From Edaphochlamys debaryana (Eukaryota > Chlorophyta > Chlorophyceae > Chlamydomonadales), in assembly GCA_016858145.1 (NCBI GenBank), contig JAEHOE010000001.1:1302001-1366000 (forward strand): DNA of 64,000 bases, read 5' to 3'. The notes under the pieces were generated by a model. It was not told where the DNA came from. It was given only the letters and a program-made list of their open reading frames with translations, and did not search any database. This document shows, piece after piece, positions 11,747 through 25,600 of the stretch (its first letter is position 1; each line of letters begins with the position of its first letter). The position numbers were made by a program, and so were the translations under genes.

Positions 11747-13659
11747 GCACCCGCGGTCGTGGCGGTGGGAGAGCGAGAGGGCGTGAGGAAGAAGCGCAAG
11801 AGGGGAGAAGGAGATTTCAGTGCGGAGGCATGGCAAAGTGCATCGCTCGAGAGGCAGGGGCCCTCGGTTCCTGGCGTAGGCAGTGGACGGTGGGACAGAC
11901 AGCCGCCGGGAGGCTGGTAACAGGTGAGGTGAGGCGCTAGGGAGATGCGGTGGGCAGGTCGGTGGACTTGAGGAATGGCATATGTCTTTCCCATGGCAAC
12001 GTGAGCAGGAGGCCACCGAAAGGCTGGTGGAGCTGGAGCGGCGCTTAACAGCGCCGGGGAGAAGCGTATGGCAGATGTGAAGAGAGTTTAGCAACCATGG
12101 AAGCCTCGAGGAAGTTGCGGGGGTGTTGCGAAGACGTGCCGGCGTGGTGACTCGACTTTCAGTTGCCTGCGCTTGGCCCTTGCCAGCAGCAGTTTTGGCC
12201 ATCTTTTGTGCGGAATAGGGTCAGGAGCGTACTGACGCATGAACGACGTTGCTTTGCGCGCCTAGAGCTAGCGACAATCCAGCGAGAGAACGAGCCGTAA
12301 AGGCCGTGGAGCATTGCAGGGCTAGGGACAGGTCCCGAGTCAGGTGGATGAACCCAACACCTTGTCCCTCGGGCCCGAAAGGCCTGGAGCAACCGTGTCC
12401 TTTGGCGGCCTAGGGTGGTGATTCATCTTGTTGCACCCCCGTATCTGCCCCCGGCGTGTACTGTGGTTACGAAGAAACAAAAGCCGTTCTGAGTTGTTGC
12501 CGGGCTTTGACGCAAATTTTGTTGTCTTGACGCCTAGGGTAGCTCTGAAGGACAGCAGGTTGGAGAGCTAGAGGTTGATAGTCGTGGCTGGATGATCGTG
12601 TCCTGTTACAGAGAGGCTTCTTAATGGTCTGGCGGCCTGATGCAGATGCTGAGGTTGCTAACTATCTAGGCCAGGGATGGTCACGGATGGCCAGGGCGTC
12701 GGCGCAGCCGGACTGCCTCAACCGAGGGGGTCGGGGCCCGCAGCCCGTGTCACACCTGCCATGGCGGTGCCTGTGAGCATATAATAAGAGGAAGGGGGGG
12801 TGTCGTGTAAGCTCTAGAGCGTTCCCACCGGCTGTGGCCCAGGGTTGCTGCTGCGGTCACAAGGCAGCCGGGGTGGGAAGGTGACAAGTAGGGACGGAGT
12901 CGAAGACTTTGCACCCGTGATCTACCCGTGACGCCCGGCACGATACCCGTGAGGGCTTATCCTATGGCCTATCACGGGTTGCGCGTTGAGTTGGCCCTGC
13001 TGCGCGCAGCTCAGCTAAGGCACTCATGCTCTCCATGGCCTTTGCTTGCCCACCAGTGAAACCGTCTTCTCAGCCTGCCCGTCACCTGCTCTCCATCTGC
13101 AAGCCTGGCATGGCATCCTCGGTGCCACCCCTCAAACATGCAGACGCCGTCTACATGTAGTAGCATCCTGGTAGGCCAAGGCTGCGCGCGAGCGAGCCGT
13201 TCGTGGCCTCTCCGGTGCACACAGCTGCTGCCAGGATCTCCTCAATGAACATGTTATTGCGATGCTGTGGCGGGCCTTGCCGCATTCAGGATCCCCAACC
13301 AGGAGTAGAAGCCTTGTTATCATCAAATTAGTACAGGTCGTGAGTCGTTGGGGTGCGGGGTGCGGGGGGTCGGGGGCCGCGTCGAGCGAGCGTGTCGCGG
13401 TGGGTTACGGCGTGTCGCGTCGTGTGCGTTCTGCGCAGTCAACGCAGACCAAGGCAGTCGAAAGTTGGCACACCCGTGACGTTACTCATAGTGGCATACG
13501 CATTTAGCGCAGACGCAGCTGTCGTTGACTTCACGCGACCTACTTTGGCTGAAAGCTCCTGCTCCTGCTCCCGGGAAGACAATAGCGCGTTGCCAAACGG
13601 AATGCCCTCCAAACAAAGTCATCTTCCGGGCGACCTGCCACGTGCAGGAAGCCTAGCAG
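11747..13659. other. intergenic region upstream of the giant AAA+ gene
   Basis: No coding exon was recognised. The base composition is less GC-rich than the flanking exons. The first TGTAA after the mTERF-like stop is at 12806-12810, so its 3' UTR may be about 1 kb. The remainder should hold the promoter and 5' UTR of the giant gene; no clear element was found. Confidence 0.45.
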
Positions 13660-16600
13660 ATGGACCTCGCCAACATGGGCGCCAAGCCAGGACCGGCCAC
13701 TCTGCAAGGAGACGTGCTGCATGCCCTACGTGCGGCACGAGTGAGTGGAAGGGGGATGAGCGTTGCGGGATCACATAGTGGGGCCCGGTACCTCATTTCG
13801 CCCCCGGTATTCTTCCCCTCTGACAGGCCCTGTTCAAGGCCTTCAACTCAGGCTCGGGGCCTCGAGTCTGGATTGCGGCTGAGGCGGATGCGCTGAGCAC
13901 AGCCCTTCTGCGGCTGTGTGCTCCGCCTGCTGCCCGCAAGACCCTGGGCGACGTGCAGCTCCTCACCGTCTTCGACTACCTGCTCAAGCCCTTCGCCGCC
14001 CGCCTGCTCAGCCCCGCCCTCTTTGAGAAGCCTGGCTTGGCAGCCGCCGTCGAAAGCATCAAGTCCGGCGACGCCAATGGAGTCCGCGCCATCGCAGCCG
14101 TCATCAACGCCCAGCGCTCTATGGCGCAGGTGCTGTACTGGCTGCAACTCGAGGCCCGTACCGCAGCCTCGTTCGACCTGGTCATGAGCAAGACGCAAGA
14201 GCTGATCGCAACGCAGGCCTACTGCCCCTTCTTCAGCACCGAAGATGGCTTCAAAGCCGCCGAGAAGCACCTCGGGCAGCACGGCCCGCCGCCCAACCAC
14301 CCGCACCTCCACAAGATCCGCCGCCCCGAGGACTGCGCCACCCTTCCGCCCCTGCTGCCTCACCTGGTCCGCCTGCTGGACCCACCCTCCCTGATCCACG
14401 CCCTGGGACAGCCGCCGGCCCCCACTGCCGGCGCTGCCTCGGGCACCCCGCACTCCGCCGTCCGCAGCTCGCTGACGGCCTCCGCGACTGACGCCGTCGC
14501 GTGGCTGGCGGGCGTGCTGCTCAGGTGCACTGAGCCCAGCGTGCAGGCGGCCGTCGCCCCGGGCCTGGCCTCCGTCGACTGGCTGCCCGCCTGGCGGCTG
14601 TGGCTGGAGCCTCCGGCAGCCGACGGCGACAGCCAGGTCTGGCCGCTGATCCAGTACGCGCTGCAGGCGGCCGGACCGTCTGCCCTTGAGGAGCCCAACT
14701 CGACTGTCGGCACCGTCGCTGTGCCTGCGTTGTTGGCCTCGCTCCTCAAGGCCCTGGCCACAGCGCTTGAGCAGTGGGAGGCTGCTGAGGACACAGCTGG
14801 CGCCGCTGGCAGCGCGCCCGCCGGGGGCCAGGCCCGCCGCCTTCGCCACGTGACCTGGTGCCTGGTGGAGCGCCTCGCCCCTTTCCTCAGCACCACCTGC
14901 CCCGCCGCATCCGCTCTGGTCCTGGGCAGCGAGGTCCTCGCCAGCCCGACCATGCCGGCCGCACTCCAGGCCGCCGTGGCGGAGCACTACGCCAGCACCC
15001 TGTCCCTGGGGCCGCTCCCGCCGCGTGAGCTGTGGCCGTCCCTGCAGCAGCTGTGGCTGGCGCAGGGCCCGGGCTTGCACGAGGCTTGGGCCAGCAAGCT
15101 CCTCGCCCTGCTGCGTTCGAGCAGCGAGGCCAACGCCGCGGCATGCCGCCCACAGGCCTCGGAGCTAGCCCTGCTGCTGCTGCTGAGCTCGCTGCGACAG
15201 AGCCCCACGACCCTCGTGCGTCTGGTGGACCCGGCCACGCTGGCCTTCCTGGCCAAGCTCTGCGCTCAGCCCCTGCCCCTGCCTCCACAGCTGAAGCACC
15301 CGTCGCCATCACCCTTTGCACCCAAGCACACTTTACAGCGTAGAACGCGCCCAACGTCCAAACGAACGTCCGACGACAGAAGCACCCACCCCAGAAGCAC
15401 CCACCCCATGGGTGAGGCAGCGGGCGGCGAGGACGCCGCAGTGCTCTTCCAGCTCTCGGACCCCCTGCTGCAGCTGGCCAGCCGCGCCTATGTCGCCCAG
15501 AGTTGGCAGAGGAGCCTTGCGGTTCGCGGCAGCGCGCAGGCTGCAGCGGGCGCATTCGCCGCGGCTCTGCTGCAGCTGGCGGAGGCCGGGCCTGAGGCGG
15601 CTGGCGGCGGCGGGCTGCAGCTGATCCGCGCCCTGGATGCCCTCACCACCGGCCCCGGGGCCCTGCCGCTGTGCCAGGCCCTGATGGGCCAGGGCGAGCC
15701 AGGCGGCGCCGTCTCGGCGCTGACCCACATCGCCCTCGACCCATCCTGGCCGCACGAGCAGGCCGCCGCCGCCGCGCCGCTGCTCATGCGCCTGAGCGGC
15801 TCCGTCTTCCTGCGCAAGGGGCCTGACGGGGTGCGGCTGGTGCCGGTCACGGCGCAGCCAGAGCGCCAGCTCTACGCGGCGCCCGTCTGCGCCCTGCTGG
15901 GCTCAGAGCCGTCGCGGCAGCTCGTCTTGCAGGCCCCGTTCTCTCCCCTGGAGCTGGAGGCCTGGGCGGCAGCCGTGGACAGCAGCGACGCGGCCGCCCC
16001 CGGCCTGTGCGCAGCCTACGTGGGCTCTGTCGTGCAGGCCTGCTCGGGGCCGGCGGCTGGCGAGCCGAACGAGGCCATGCGCTCAGCCAGGGCGCACCTG
16101 GAGGCGCTGTCACGCCGCCTGAGCCAGCTTGACGCAGCGGACGACCACCGTCCGACGGCCAGCGGGACCCAGCAGCCGCCCTCGGCGCCTGAGGAGACCC
16201 TGCCGTGGCGCGCTCGGTACTCTGCGTGTCTGCCGGCCATGGTGAGACTGCTGGCCGCCACGGAGGACCGCGAGTTGGTTGCCTGGCTTGCAGCCTCCGC
16301 GGGAGCGCTGGCCGGGCTCAGCGCGCAGGACCGGGCCGCCCTGCATCGCGGCCTGGGCTTGAGCGGCGATGCCGACAGCGCCCAGAGCCCGGATGGCTCC
16401 CCCGCCGGCGGCGAGCCGGCCCCCGCCCCCGCCCCCGCCGGCAGCTTCATCTGCGTTGAGGTGGAGCAGCGGTGCACGCAGCGGCCGCCAGCGGTCCGCA
16501 GTGAGGACTTTGACGCGGCCGTGGAGGCGCTGCGGCAGCTGCTGGGCCGCATGTCCCGTACCGACGGTGCGGCTGTGGCCAGGGCCCCCGCCGGCCAGCC

Positions 16601-19600
16601 TGCTTTGGGCCTGGTGCTGACCGAGACCACGCAGCGCAACCTCGACACCATCCGGGCCGCGGTCGAGTCCGGCCGGCCGCTGCTGCTGAGCGGCGACACG
16701 GGCGTGGGCAAGACTGCCAGCGTGGCTCACGTGGCGGCGGAGCAGGGCCGCCGTCTGGTGCGCTTCAACCTCAGCGCCAAGGTGAGTAGTCTGGGCTGGG
16801 GTTGCGCCTAGCTAGCCTTAGCACTCAAAAGTGCTTGGGCCCATGATGATAGAGGCGTCCTTATGTGAGGAGTGACCCGAGGGTGTTGGCCATCTGCTCG
16901 TCCGACAGGTTACGGTCGAGGACCTGCTCGCACGGCTGGTGCTACGGCGGGACGCAGGCACCGGTCGGGAGGCGCTGGAGATGGAGCTGCAGCCCTTCGC
17001 GGCGGCCTTCCGGGACGGCCACTGGCTGCTGCTGGACGAGGCCAACCTGGCGCCCGACAACGTCCTGCAGGTGGGCTTCTGTGCCCCCATGCGGGCTTCC
17101 TGGATGCTGATGCTGAGTGCCCAGATGCCTCAACTTGCTGTCAGCTCTCCCTGCCCTGCACAGCTCAGCCTGGTTGTACTTGCTTGTGCCCCATGCAGGC
17201 CCTGCAGCACGCCTTGGACGTGGGCTCCCTGCAGCTGCGCAACCAGGGCTCCGCGCAGGAGGCATGCATCACCATCCGCCGCCACCCCGACTTCCGCCTC
17301 TTCGCAACCCAGAACCCGGACACGGGTAGGTACTAGCCAGCAAGAGGCTCAGCACTAAGAGATAAGATAAGGGGAATTTGGGATGCTGCCCCCACATCCA
17401 TTCTACCCGTCACTACGACTTGCTTGCAGGCCTCTTCAAGGACACGCGTGAGCGGCTGTCGGTGCCGCTGCTCAGCCGCTTCGAGTACGTGTGCTTTGAG
17501 GAGCAGACGCAGGCGGAGTGGCAGCAGGTGGGTCCAGACCAGGGGTTGGGAGGGCAGGCTACCTGCTCACTCCTTTTATTCATGCCGATGCGTGCCGATC
17601 GAGAAAGGTACACAAAGATTGTTTACCCCTTACCCCTGCTGACGTGCCGATCCTCCAGGTTGTCGAGGAGACTCTGCGCCGCAGCGGCGTGACAGCTCAG
17701 CTGGCTCGCGTGTGCGCGGCGGAGATGCTCCGCGTGCACAGCGCCATCCTCACCCAGCCGCAGGTGTGTCTTAGGGTTAGGGCTGCCGACCGTCCCAAAA
17801 GCCTGGCGGAACAACTGAGGTTGTCCTCGACAGGGTGCGGCACCCTGCGAAGTTGCCCTGCTTAGAAGCTGCAAGGGCTGTCAATGCAATGCCATTCATG
17901 CCCTGCGCAGGCTGCGACACCCTCTGCCCATATCACCATCCGTGAGCTGCTCAAGTGGACGTCCGCCCTGGCCAACCGCGTCAAGGGCACGGAGGGCGCC
18001 CTGACCGCTGGCCGGCCCTCGCAGCCGCTCCTTCAGGCCCTCAGCACCACTGCTTTCGTGGTGTACGGCGCCCGCCTCAGCAGCGCGGAGGCCCAGGACG
18101 CCCTGCTGCAGCTACTGCCCGACCCACTTCACGTGCGGAAGTGGCTGGCACACGAGCAGCCGAGGGACATGGCCGCCGAGCTGGAGGTCTTTGTCCGGAC
18201 ACTGGCCTCCGCCGTCAGTCCCTACAACCCGTCCTCGCCATCCACCGACGCCGCCATGAAGGCGGCAGCCGCGCAAGCCGCCAAGGAGACCCTGCTCGAG
18301 GCCGCTGCGGCCATGGGCGCTGGCGCAAAGGCCGCAGCCACCAAGGCGGCGCAACTCCTTGGGGCCCCCCAGGTCCAGGACGCCGCCCTCACCACCCACC
18401 GCGGTGTATGCGCTCTGCTCCGCCACCCCGACTTCCTGGCCCGCAATGGCGTTTACCGGGCTCCGGACCCGGAGCTGTGGCTGGAGTGGGCTCGGGCGGG
18501 CACCGCCGCCGCCATGGCCGCCGCCGCGCCCGGGCCAGGCGAGCCGGCAGCGTTGCCCCTGCTCACCGCCTTCTTCCAGGCCGGTCTGGAGCTTTACGCC
18601 GGCCAGCTGCGGGGCGGCGAGGCCCGCGAGGCCGTGCTCAACGTCTTCGAGGGTGCGCTCAAGGCTGCCGCTGGCAGCGAGGCCGGCGCATCCGACGATG
18701 CGGCTACCGCTGGCTCCTCCGCCGCTCTGTCCCTTCAGCCGCTGAGCCGGGAGCCGGGCCAGCAGCTGCCCTTCGCCGTCACGCCCCAAGTCCTCTCCGC
18801 CTGGACGCTGCTGCTGCCGGCGTTGACGGGCTCGGAGCCTGTCCTCCTGACGGGCGCGGGCGGCTGCGGCAAGTCGGCCTGCGTACGCGCTCTGCTGGAG
18901 CTCCTGGGGGCCACCCCGTCTCTGCACTATGCCCACATGACGCCAGGTGCGTGCACACGGTACAAGTAGATAACCTGCTTAGCCCTACTTGCCCTCCTTA
19001 CTTGGGCCCTGCTTGTGCCTAGACCACAGTTACAGGTACACTCGCCCCTCAAGCCTTACCACCCTTTGCCCGATGCGCAGAGTCCGAGTCCTCCGAGCTG
19101 GTGGGCCAGTACCTGCCCGCCGAGGACGGTGCCGCGGCCATTGTGTGGGTGGACGGACCCGTGACGGCCGCCTTCAAGAGTGGCGGCCCCGTGCTGGTGG
19201 ACAACCTCAACGCCGCTGAGGCCACGGTGCTTGAACGGCTCAACCCCCTGCTGGAGCGGGACCCCGTGTGGGTGCTGGCGGAGGAGGGCGACACGACCGC
19301 CACGCCCGTGCAGCCGGGCTTCCGCTTCTTCGCCACCCTCACCGAGCCCAGCACGCAGAGCGAGAAGCTGTCCCCGGCGCTGGCCAACCGCCTTTCCACC
19401 GTCCACCTGTTTGACTTGCTTGGGGCCAGCGAGGCCGTGTTCCGGCGGGAGGCGCTGCAGCTGGCTGCCGTCACCGGAGCAGAGGGCAGCGCTGCGGAGC
19501 TAGGCTCAGACCTGTGCGTGCTGCTGAGGAACCAGCTGCGAGACGGCAGGCCGCCGCTCACCCTCCGCGCGCTGGTGCGCCTCCTGGACTTGGCGCACCG

Positions 19601-22600
19601 GCTGTGCGTGTCCCGCGGCTTTGCCTACCCTGAGGCGCTGTGGGCAGCCTACGACGTCACCCTACGCGGGAGCCTGGGCGCCAGCGAGCCGGCAGTCACG
19701 CACGCGGTCCGACAGCTCCTGCGCCCCGCACGCCCCGACACGCCCAGCCCCCTCCTCAGCGACCTCCCGGAGCTGCGCTGCCACATCCTGCCGCCCTCGC
19801 GCCGCGGCACCGCGGCGGCGGTGTGGGCTTGCCTGCGCGCCGCCCGCTCTGTCCTCCTGGAGGGGCCCGCGGCCGTGGGCAAGACGTCTCTGGTGATGGA
19901 CCTGGCCCTCAGCACCGGCCGCCAAGTGTTCCGCATCAACAACTCGGAGAGCACCTCGCCCCAAGACTACCTAGGCACCTTCCTACCCGGCCCTTCAGGC
20001 GCCTGCGCCTTTCACTCCGGCCCGCTGCTTCAGGCCATGCAGCAAGGCGCCGTGCTGCTCGCTGACGAGCTCAACCTGGCCCGCCCCGCCGTGCTGGCGC
20101 TGCTCAACCCGCTGCTGGAGGGCATGGGGTGCATCCGCGTGCCGGGCACGGAGCGCGTCGTCCGCGCCGCGCCCGGCTTCTGCATCGTGGCGACGCAGAA
20201 CACGGCGCAGTACGTGGGCCGCTCGCCGCTGCCGGCCGCGCTGCGCAACCGCATGGTGGAGCTGCCCGTCCCCGACTTCGCCCCCGACGAGCTGCCCGAG
20301 ATCCTGTGCAAGCGCAGCGAGCGGCTGGCGGCGGCTGGCGCAAGGTGGGCAGCAAGCGGTTGGGTGACTTGGATATGGGCTATGGGAGCTATGATCTGAG
20401 CACAGCTACTGCTACCGCGGCTCCGTTGTCCTGCCCCTCGTCTGATTGATGCTGCTCAATCCTTGCTTTCTGCAGCGCGGGAACGCTCACGCCGGGTCAG
20501 GCGCAGCAGCTCTCCCACCTGTACTTCGCTATGCGCGGCGCCATCACCATGCGGCACCTCATCAAGATCCAGCGCCGCGCCGCGCGCTGCAGCGCGCCCT
20601 TCTCTCACGCAGCGGCAAGCCTTCTCCTCAGCCGTGTGGCGCCAGACTCGGACGCCGCTGCTGCTCTGATCGCCCAGCTCGCCAGCGTCCCAGGCTGGGA
20701 AGGCCTGCCCGATAGCATCCGCAGCGCGCAGCCCTCCGTTACTCAGCTCCCGGCGTCGGTGGTGATCAGTGACGGCCTCCTCACCCTCGAGCTGCCAGGG
20801 GCCGACTGCAGCCGCAGCAGGCACTGGGCGCAGGACAAGGGCCCGCCGGGCCGGTTCCTGCGCGCGCTGGTGGGGTTTGCCTTGGCCGCCGCCTGCGGAG
20901 AGCCAGTCCTGCTGTTCGGGCCCACGGGCTGCAAGACGGAAGTGGTCCGCACCTGGTGCGACATCATGGGCCGCCGTGAGGAGCTGCTGGTGGAGCACCT
21001 GACAACAGGTGGGGCCCGCCTTGGGTATCCACGTGGGGGCCGCCGCCCGTGCCCATGCCTGTCGTACTAAGTCCTTACGTCCCGTCCTGTTCCTGCAGAC
21101 ACGGATGGCTACAGCCTCGTCGGGCAGCTGACGCCCTTCTCCTGTGCAGAGCTACTCAAGGTGGGCTCAAAAGTTGCCTGAAGACCTTGCTTGCGAGTCT
21201 TGTCATGGCGTACCCTTGTGCAACAGCAGCATCTCCCTGCTTGCTGCTTCACAGGGCCTGCCTGCGGTCGTGTCCGCCGCCGCCTCCCGTCTGTCGTGCC
21301 TTCTGGCGGCCGCGGAGCTGCCGCCCAGCGCTCGGCAGGAGGCCCAGGTGGACCTGAGCCAGCTGCGGGGTGTGGTGGATACGCAGCTGCGGGGCGCCGT
21401 GCAGCAGTGCGAGCAGCAGCTGGCCGAGTGGCTAGCCAGGCAGGCGCCCACGGACTGGAATGACGACAGCACCTCAGTCGACCCTGAGGCGCTGCTCTCG
21501 GCCCCGGACATGCCCAGCACGGAGCCCACCGCCGCACCGCGAGAGCAGCCCTCGCAGCTCAGCGCTGCGGCCGTGGCCGCGGCCGTTGAGCAGGAGTTGG
21601 CCGCAGAGGAGCCAGTCCTGGTGGAGCAGGCCGCAGCGTTTGACCGGCAGGCCGCCCAGCCGCCTCACAGGCGGCTCAGCAGCAACGGTAGCTGGCAGTA
21701 CGCGTACGGCAGTGACGATGACGGCGGCAGCAGCGAGGGCCTCGACATGGATGCGCTACCCGACGACACAGACCTCATCAACATTGCCGCCAGGCAACCA
21801 GCCAGCACCGCCCGGGAGGAAGTGCCAACCACGGCCCCGCCGCCTGCCTCCTCCATCCTCAGCCGCACCACCAGCGGCGCGGACGCAGACACTGTGCTGG
21901 GGGCGCCGCTTTCGCCACCGCTCGCGTCGGGCGGCGACTGGGCCTGGGAGCTGGTGCAGATGGCCGACCTGGCCGCAGGGACGGCGCGAGGGCCCTTCCT
22001 GCTGCCCGAGGCTCTGGTCAGCGCTGTCACTGCCTGCCGGGGCCTGCTGGAGCGCCTCTGCTCGGCACTGCCCGACCCAGAGGCCCGCACCATGGCCAAG
22101 CGCATCGCGGACTCATGGGCCGCCGTCACCGAGGCCGTCAAGGCGGCCAACGCTGCGGCTGCGGCACGCGTGCCCGGCGGTGCCGCCGCGGCGTTCTCTC
22201 GCCCACTGTTCGTGTTCGTGGACGGACCCATCACCACCGCCGCCAAGCTGGGCCGGCCCGTGCTGCTGGAGGACTACGACCAGCCCAGCCAGGCCGTCAC
22301 GGAGCGGCTCAACCCGCTGCTGGAGACGGAGCGGAGTTTCACGGTCAGCGAGGACCTCACCGCCGGCGCCGCAGGCGTGGGCGCTCGTGAGGTGCCCGTG
22401 CCCGAAGGAACGCAGGTCTGTGCGACCGTCCACACCGTCTCTGCCAGCGGCGGCTCAGCGCTGGCGCGCATCAGCCCCGCCACGCGCTCCCGCTTCACCG
22501 AAGTCCTGGCCGAGCCGGCCTGGTGTCCCACCGCTTCCTGGCGTCCGTGGCCTCGCCGCTCGCTGCCCGCGACGCGTCCGCCGCGGTGGCGCTGCTGTCT

Positions 22601-25600
22601 GATCTCCAGACCGCCGCCGCCTGCCTGCCCCAGATCGCTGTGACCCGGGGCGCGGACGTGCGCACCTTGATGTCCTGGGCGGAGCTGGCGGCGAAACTGT
22701 ACGGCACCCCACGTGCTGCGCAGCCGGGCAGCGGCGCCGCTGCACAGAGCCTCAGCCTGGACCTGGCCTGGCTGTGGGCGGCGCGCTTCACCGTCCTGGC
22801 CCGCCTGCCCCTGGAGCAAGTTGAGGAGGTGCTACAGGCGTGGTGGGCTGCCAAGAAGGTACCGCACGTGCTGCCCACCGCCTACGGTGACATCCTGCAG
22901 CCCCCGCCCGAGGACCCGGACGCCTGCCCCGTCTACCTCGTCCCCGACCCCACCCGCCCCGGAGCCCACCGGCTGCAGCTGGCCTACACGGGCCTCAGCG
23001 TGCCGCTGCCCCCGCCCTCGGCTGGCGTTTGGCCTCCCTCGAGCCAGGGGCAGCTGGAGGCTCGCCTGCAGTTGACGCCCACTGCATCTCTGCAGCTCAA
23101 CCTCGCCAACGTGTTTGCGGCGCTGCTGGCCGACCGACCGCTGCTCCTGGAGGGGCCGCCGGGCATCGGCAAGACCGCCATCGTGCAGCGGGTGGGTTGC
23201 GTCTTCTATAATAGGCTTTGTGCACACATTCCGTGCCCGGGTCTTACTTTTTTGCGTTTTGGGTGCTGCTGGACCCTGTAAACCTGGCTATCAGCACGTC
23301 GCCCCAACATTCCATCGTTCCCTTTTCCACCAGGTTGCCGCCATGCTGGGCATCCCCTGCGAGCGCATCAACCTGAGCGGCACCACCACCACGCAGCAGC
23401 TGCTCGGCGGAGTGGTGCCTCGCATGCAGGTAGGCTCTACAGCAGGTCCTGTGATCGTACGTCGGAACGGCCTCGCTGACCTGAGCTTGCCTTGGCCCAC
23501 TGCAGGAGGGTATGCGAGTCTTCACCTGGCAGGACGGCGCTCTGCTGCGGGCCCTGCGCCAGGGCCACTGGGTGCTGCTGGACGAGCTCAACCTGGCGCC
23601 GCAGGAGGTGCTGGACGCGCTGGCACCCCTGCTTGACCGGTGAGGAACAGTGGCTTCCTGGTTCCCTGCAGCACGTTCTTTTGGCTGAGCAGCAACTACA
23701 ACAACCACTGAGCAATCACGTAAATTGCCGAACAGGAGCCCGGCTGGCGGGTGCGGCTGTTTCGTGCTGCCCTCCACGGGCGAGAGGGTACCGCTGCCCG
23801 GCAGCGTCCGCATCTTCGCAACGCAGAACCCCGCCTCTGCTGGTGGAGGCCGCAGCAAGCTGCCCCGCTCCATCGCCAGCCTCTTCAGCCACGTGACGCT
23901 GGCGGCGCCCTCCAAGCGCGAGGTGGCCAACATTGTGCTGTCGGTTTTCGGCCAGGCCATGGACCAGGGCTTCGTCAAGTTTGAGCACGTCAGCGCGGTG
24001 CTCAAGTTTCATTGGGAGGCCGTGGAGGCGCTGGTGGACCGCAAGCTTGCCCGCGCTGGCGGCGTTCAGCCCTTCAACCTGCGGGACCTGATCAAGGTGC
24101 GACTGTTTGTGCGCTGGGCAGCCCGCATGTACCAAAGCCCGCAGCAGCCCTGTCCGTTGACCTGGAGCCCTTACCGCTGATACCGTCCTTGCCCCTCATC
24201 CCACGTGCAGGTTCGGGACGTGCTGGTCAGGATCATGCGCGACCAGCAGATGCACTACGGCCTGCAGCTGGGCCGATCCCAGCCCGCAGACCCATCGCGG
24301 CCCCTGCCACCGGGCGCCCTAGAGGAGCCCAGCGCTGAGGCGGTCAAGACCCTGGCCCTGCGTAAGGTCCTGGAGGTGGTCTACGTCCTGGCCTTCCCCG
24401 ACGCTGAGGACCAGGCGGCCGTGCGCCGCATGCTCGACACGCACGTCGGGGCTGTAGCAGTCAGCGGCGCTGGTGTGGACGAGGACGGCCCTACCCTGGA
24501 CCTCAGCGTGCCGGGGCTGGCCCGCATCGGAAGCATCTACATGAGCCGGGGTGAGCTGGGTACTCATGCTCGTCCGCGCTGGTCTGCTTGGGAGGCTGGT
24601 CTGTTGGGGCAAGACGGCTTTATGCTGACCCGTTTTCGGCTTACAACACTCGCAGGCTCGGAAGAGGGCGTGGTGGCTCCGCTTGTCCCCACTCCTGCCA
24701 CGCGCCGTGACCTGGAGACCCTGGCCGCCGCAAGCTGCAGCGGCCGCACGGTGTGCCTCAAGGGACCAACGGCCAGCGCCAAGTCCGCCCTCGTGATGGA
24801 GCTTGCACGCCTGGCAGGCCGCCGCATGGTCATCATCCCCATGACCGCTGAATCAGGTGCGCGTCTTGAGATGGTATCTGGGCAAGTGTTGGAGGCGTCA
24901 AGCTGAAGGCACCGTGCCTTTCATGGGCCCTTTCCGCTGCCGCAGACGCCTCCGAGGTGGTCGGCTCCTGGCTCCCTCTGCGCAGCGCAGCGGCCCAGCG
25001 CGACGGCGGCCTCCAGGCCAAGACCCTGGCGCTGGCAGCCGACCTCCTGCGCTTGGCCTTGCCGCACCTGCTGCCGGCGCTGCGGCACTGGACGGCGCCT
25101 GCGGACGCCCCCTCCGGCACTGCCGCTCACCTGCAGCCGTCCAGCATCATTTCGCCTCTGGCCGACCTGCTGGCCGCGCCAGAGGTCGCTCAGCTCGCAT
25201 GTGGGCCCCCTTATGCGGAGACCGCTCCGGCAGGGCTCCGGGCCATCCTCCGCTCGTGCAGCCGGCTCATGGGCGCTGCTAGCGCCGCCAGCTCCTACGG
25301 CTACGTGCGCCTGCCGCCTGCGGTGTGGGCCCAGCTGCTGCGCCTGAAGGCTCGGCTGCACAGCTGCTGCGTCCTCCTGCGCAGCGTGGAGCAACACCTC
25401 AGCGCGGAACCCGAGGTGCGCTCACGGAGTCATGGGCATTCAGCAGCGCAGCAGGGTTCCATGACCACTGCCCCCTTGAACCGGCCCCGGCTTGCTTCAC
25501 CTTCGCAGGCTGAGCCCAGCCAGGAGCGAGACGGCCTGGCATTCGAGTGGGTCAACTCCTCCCTCGTGGAAGCGGCCAAGCGCGGCGACTGGGTACGTCT

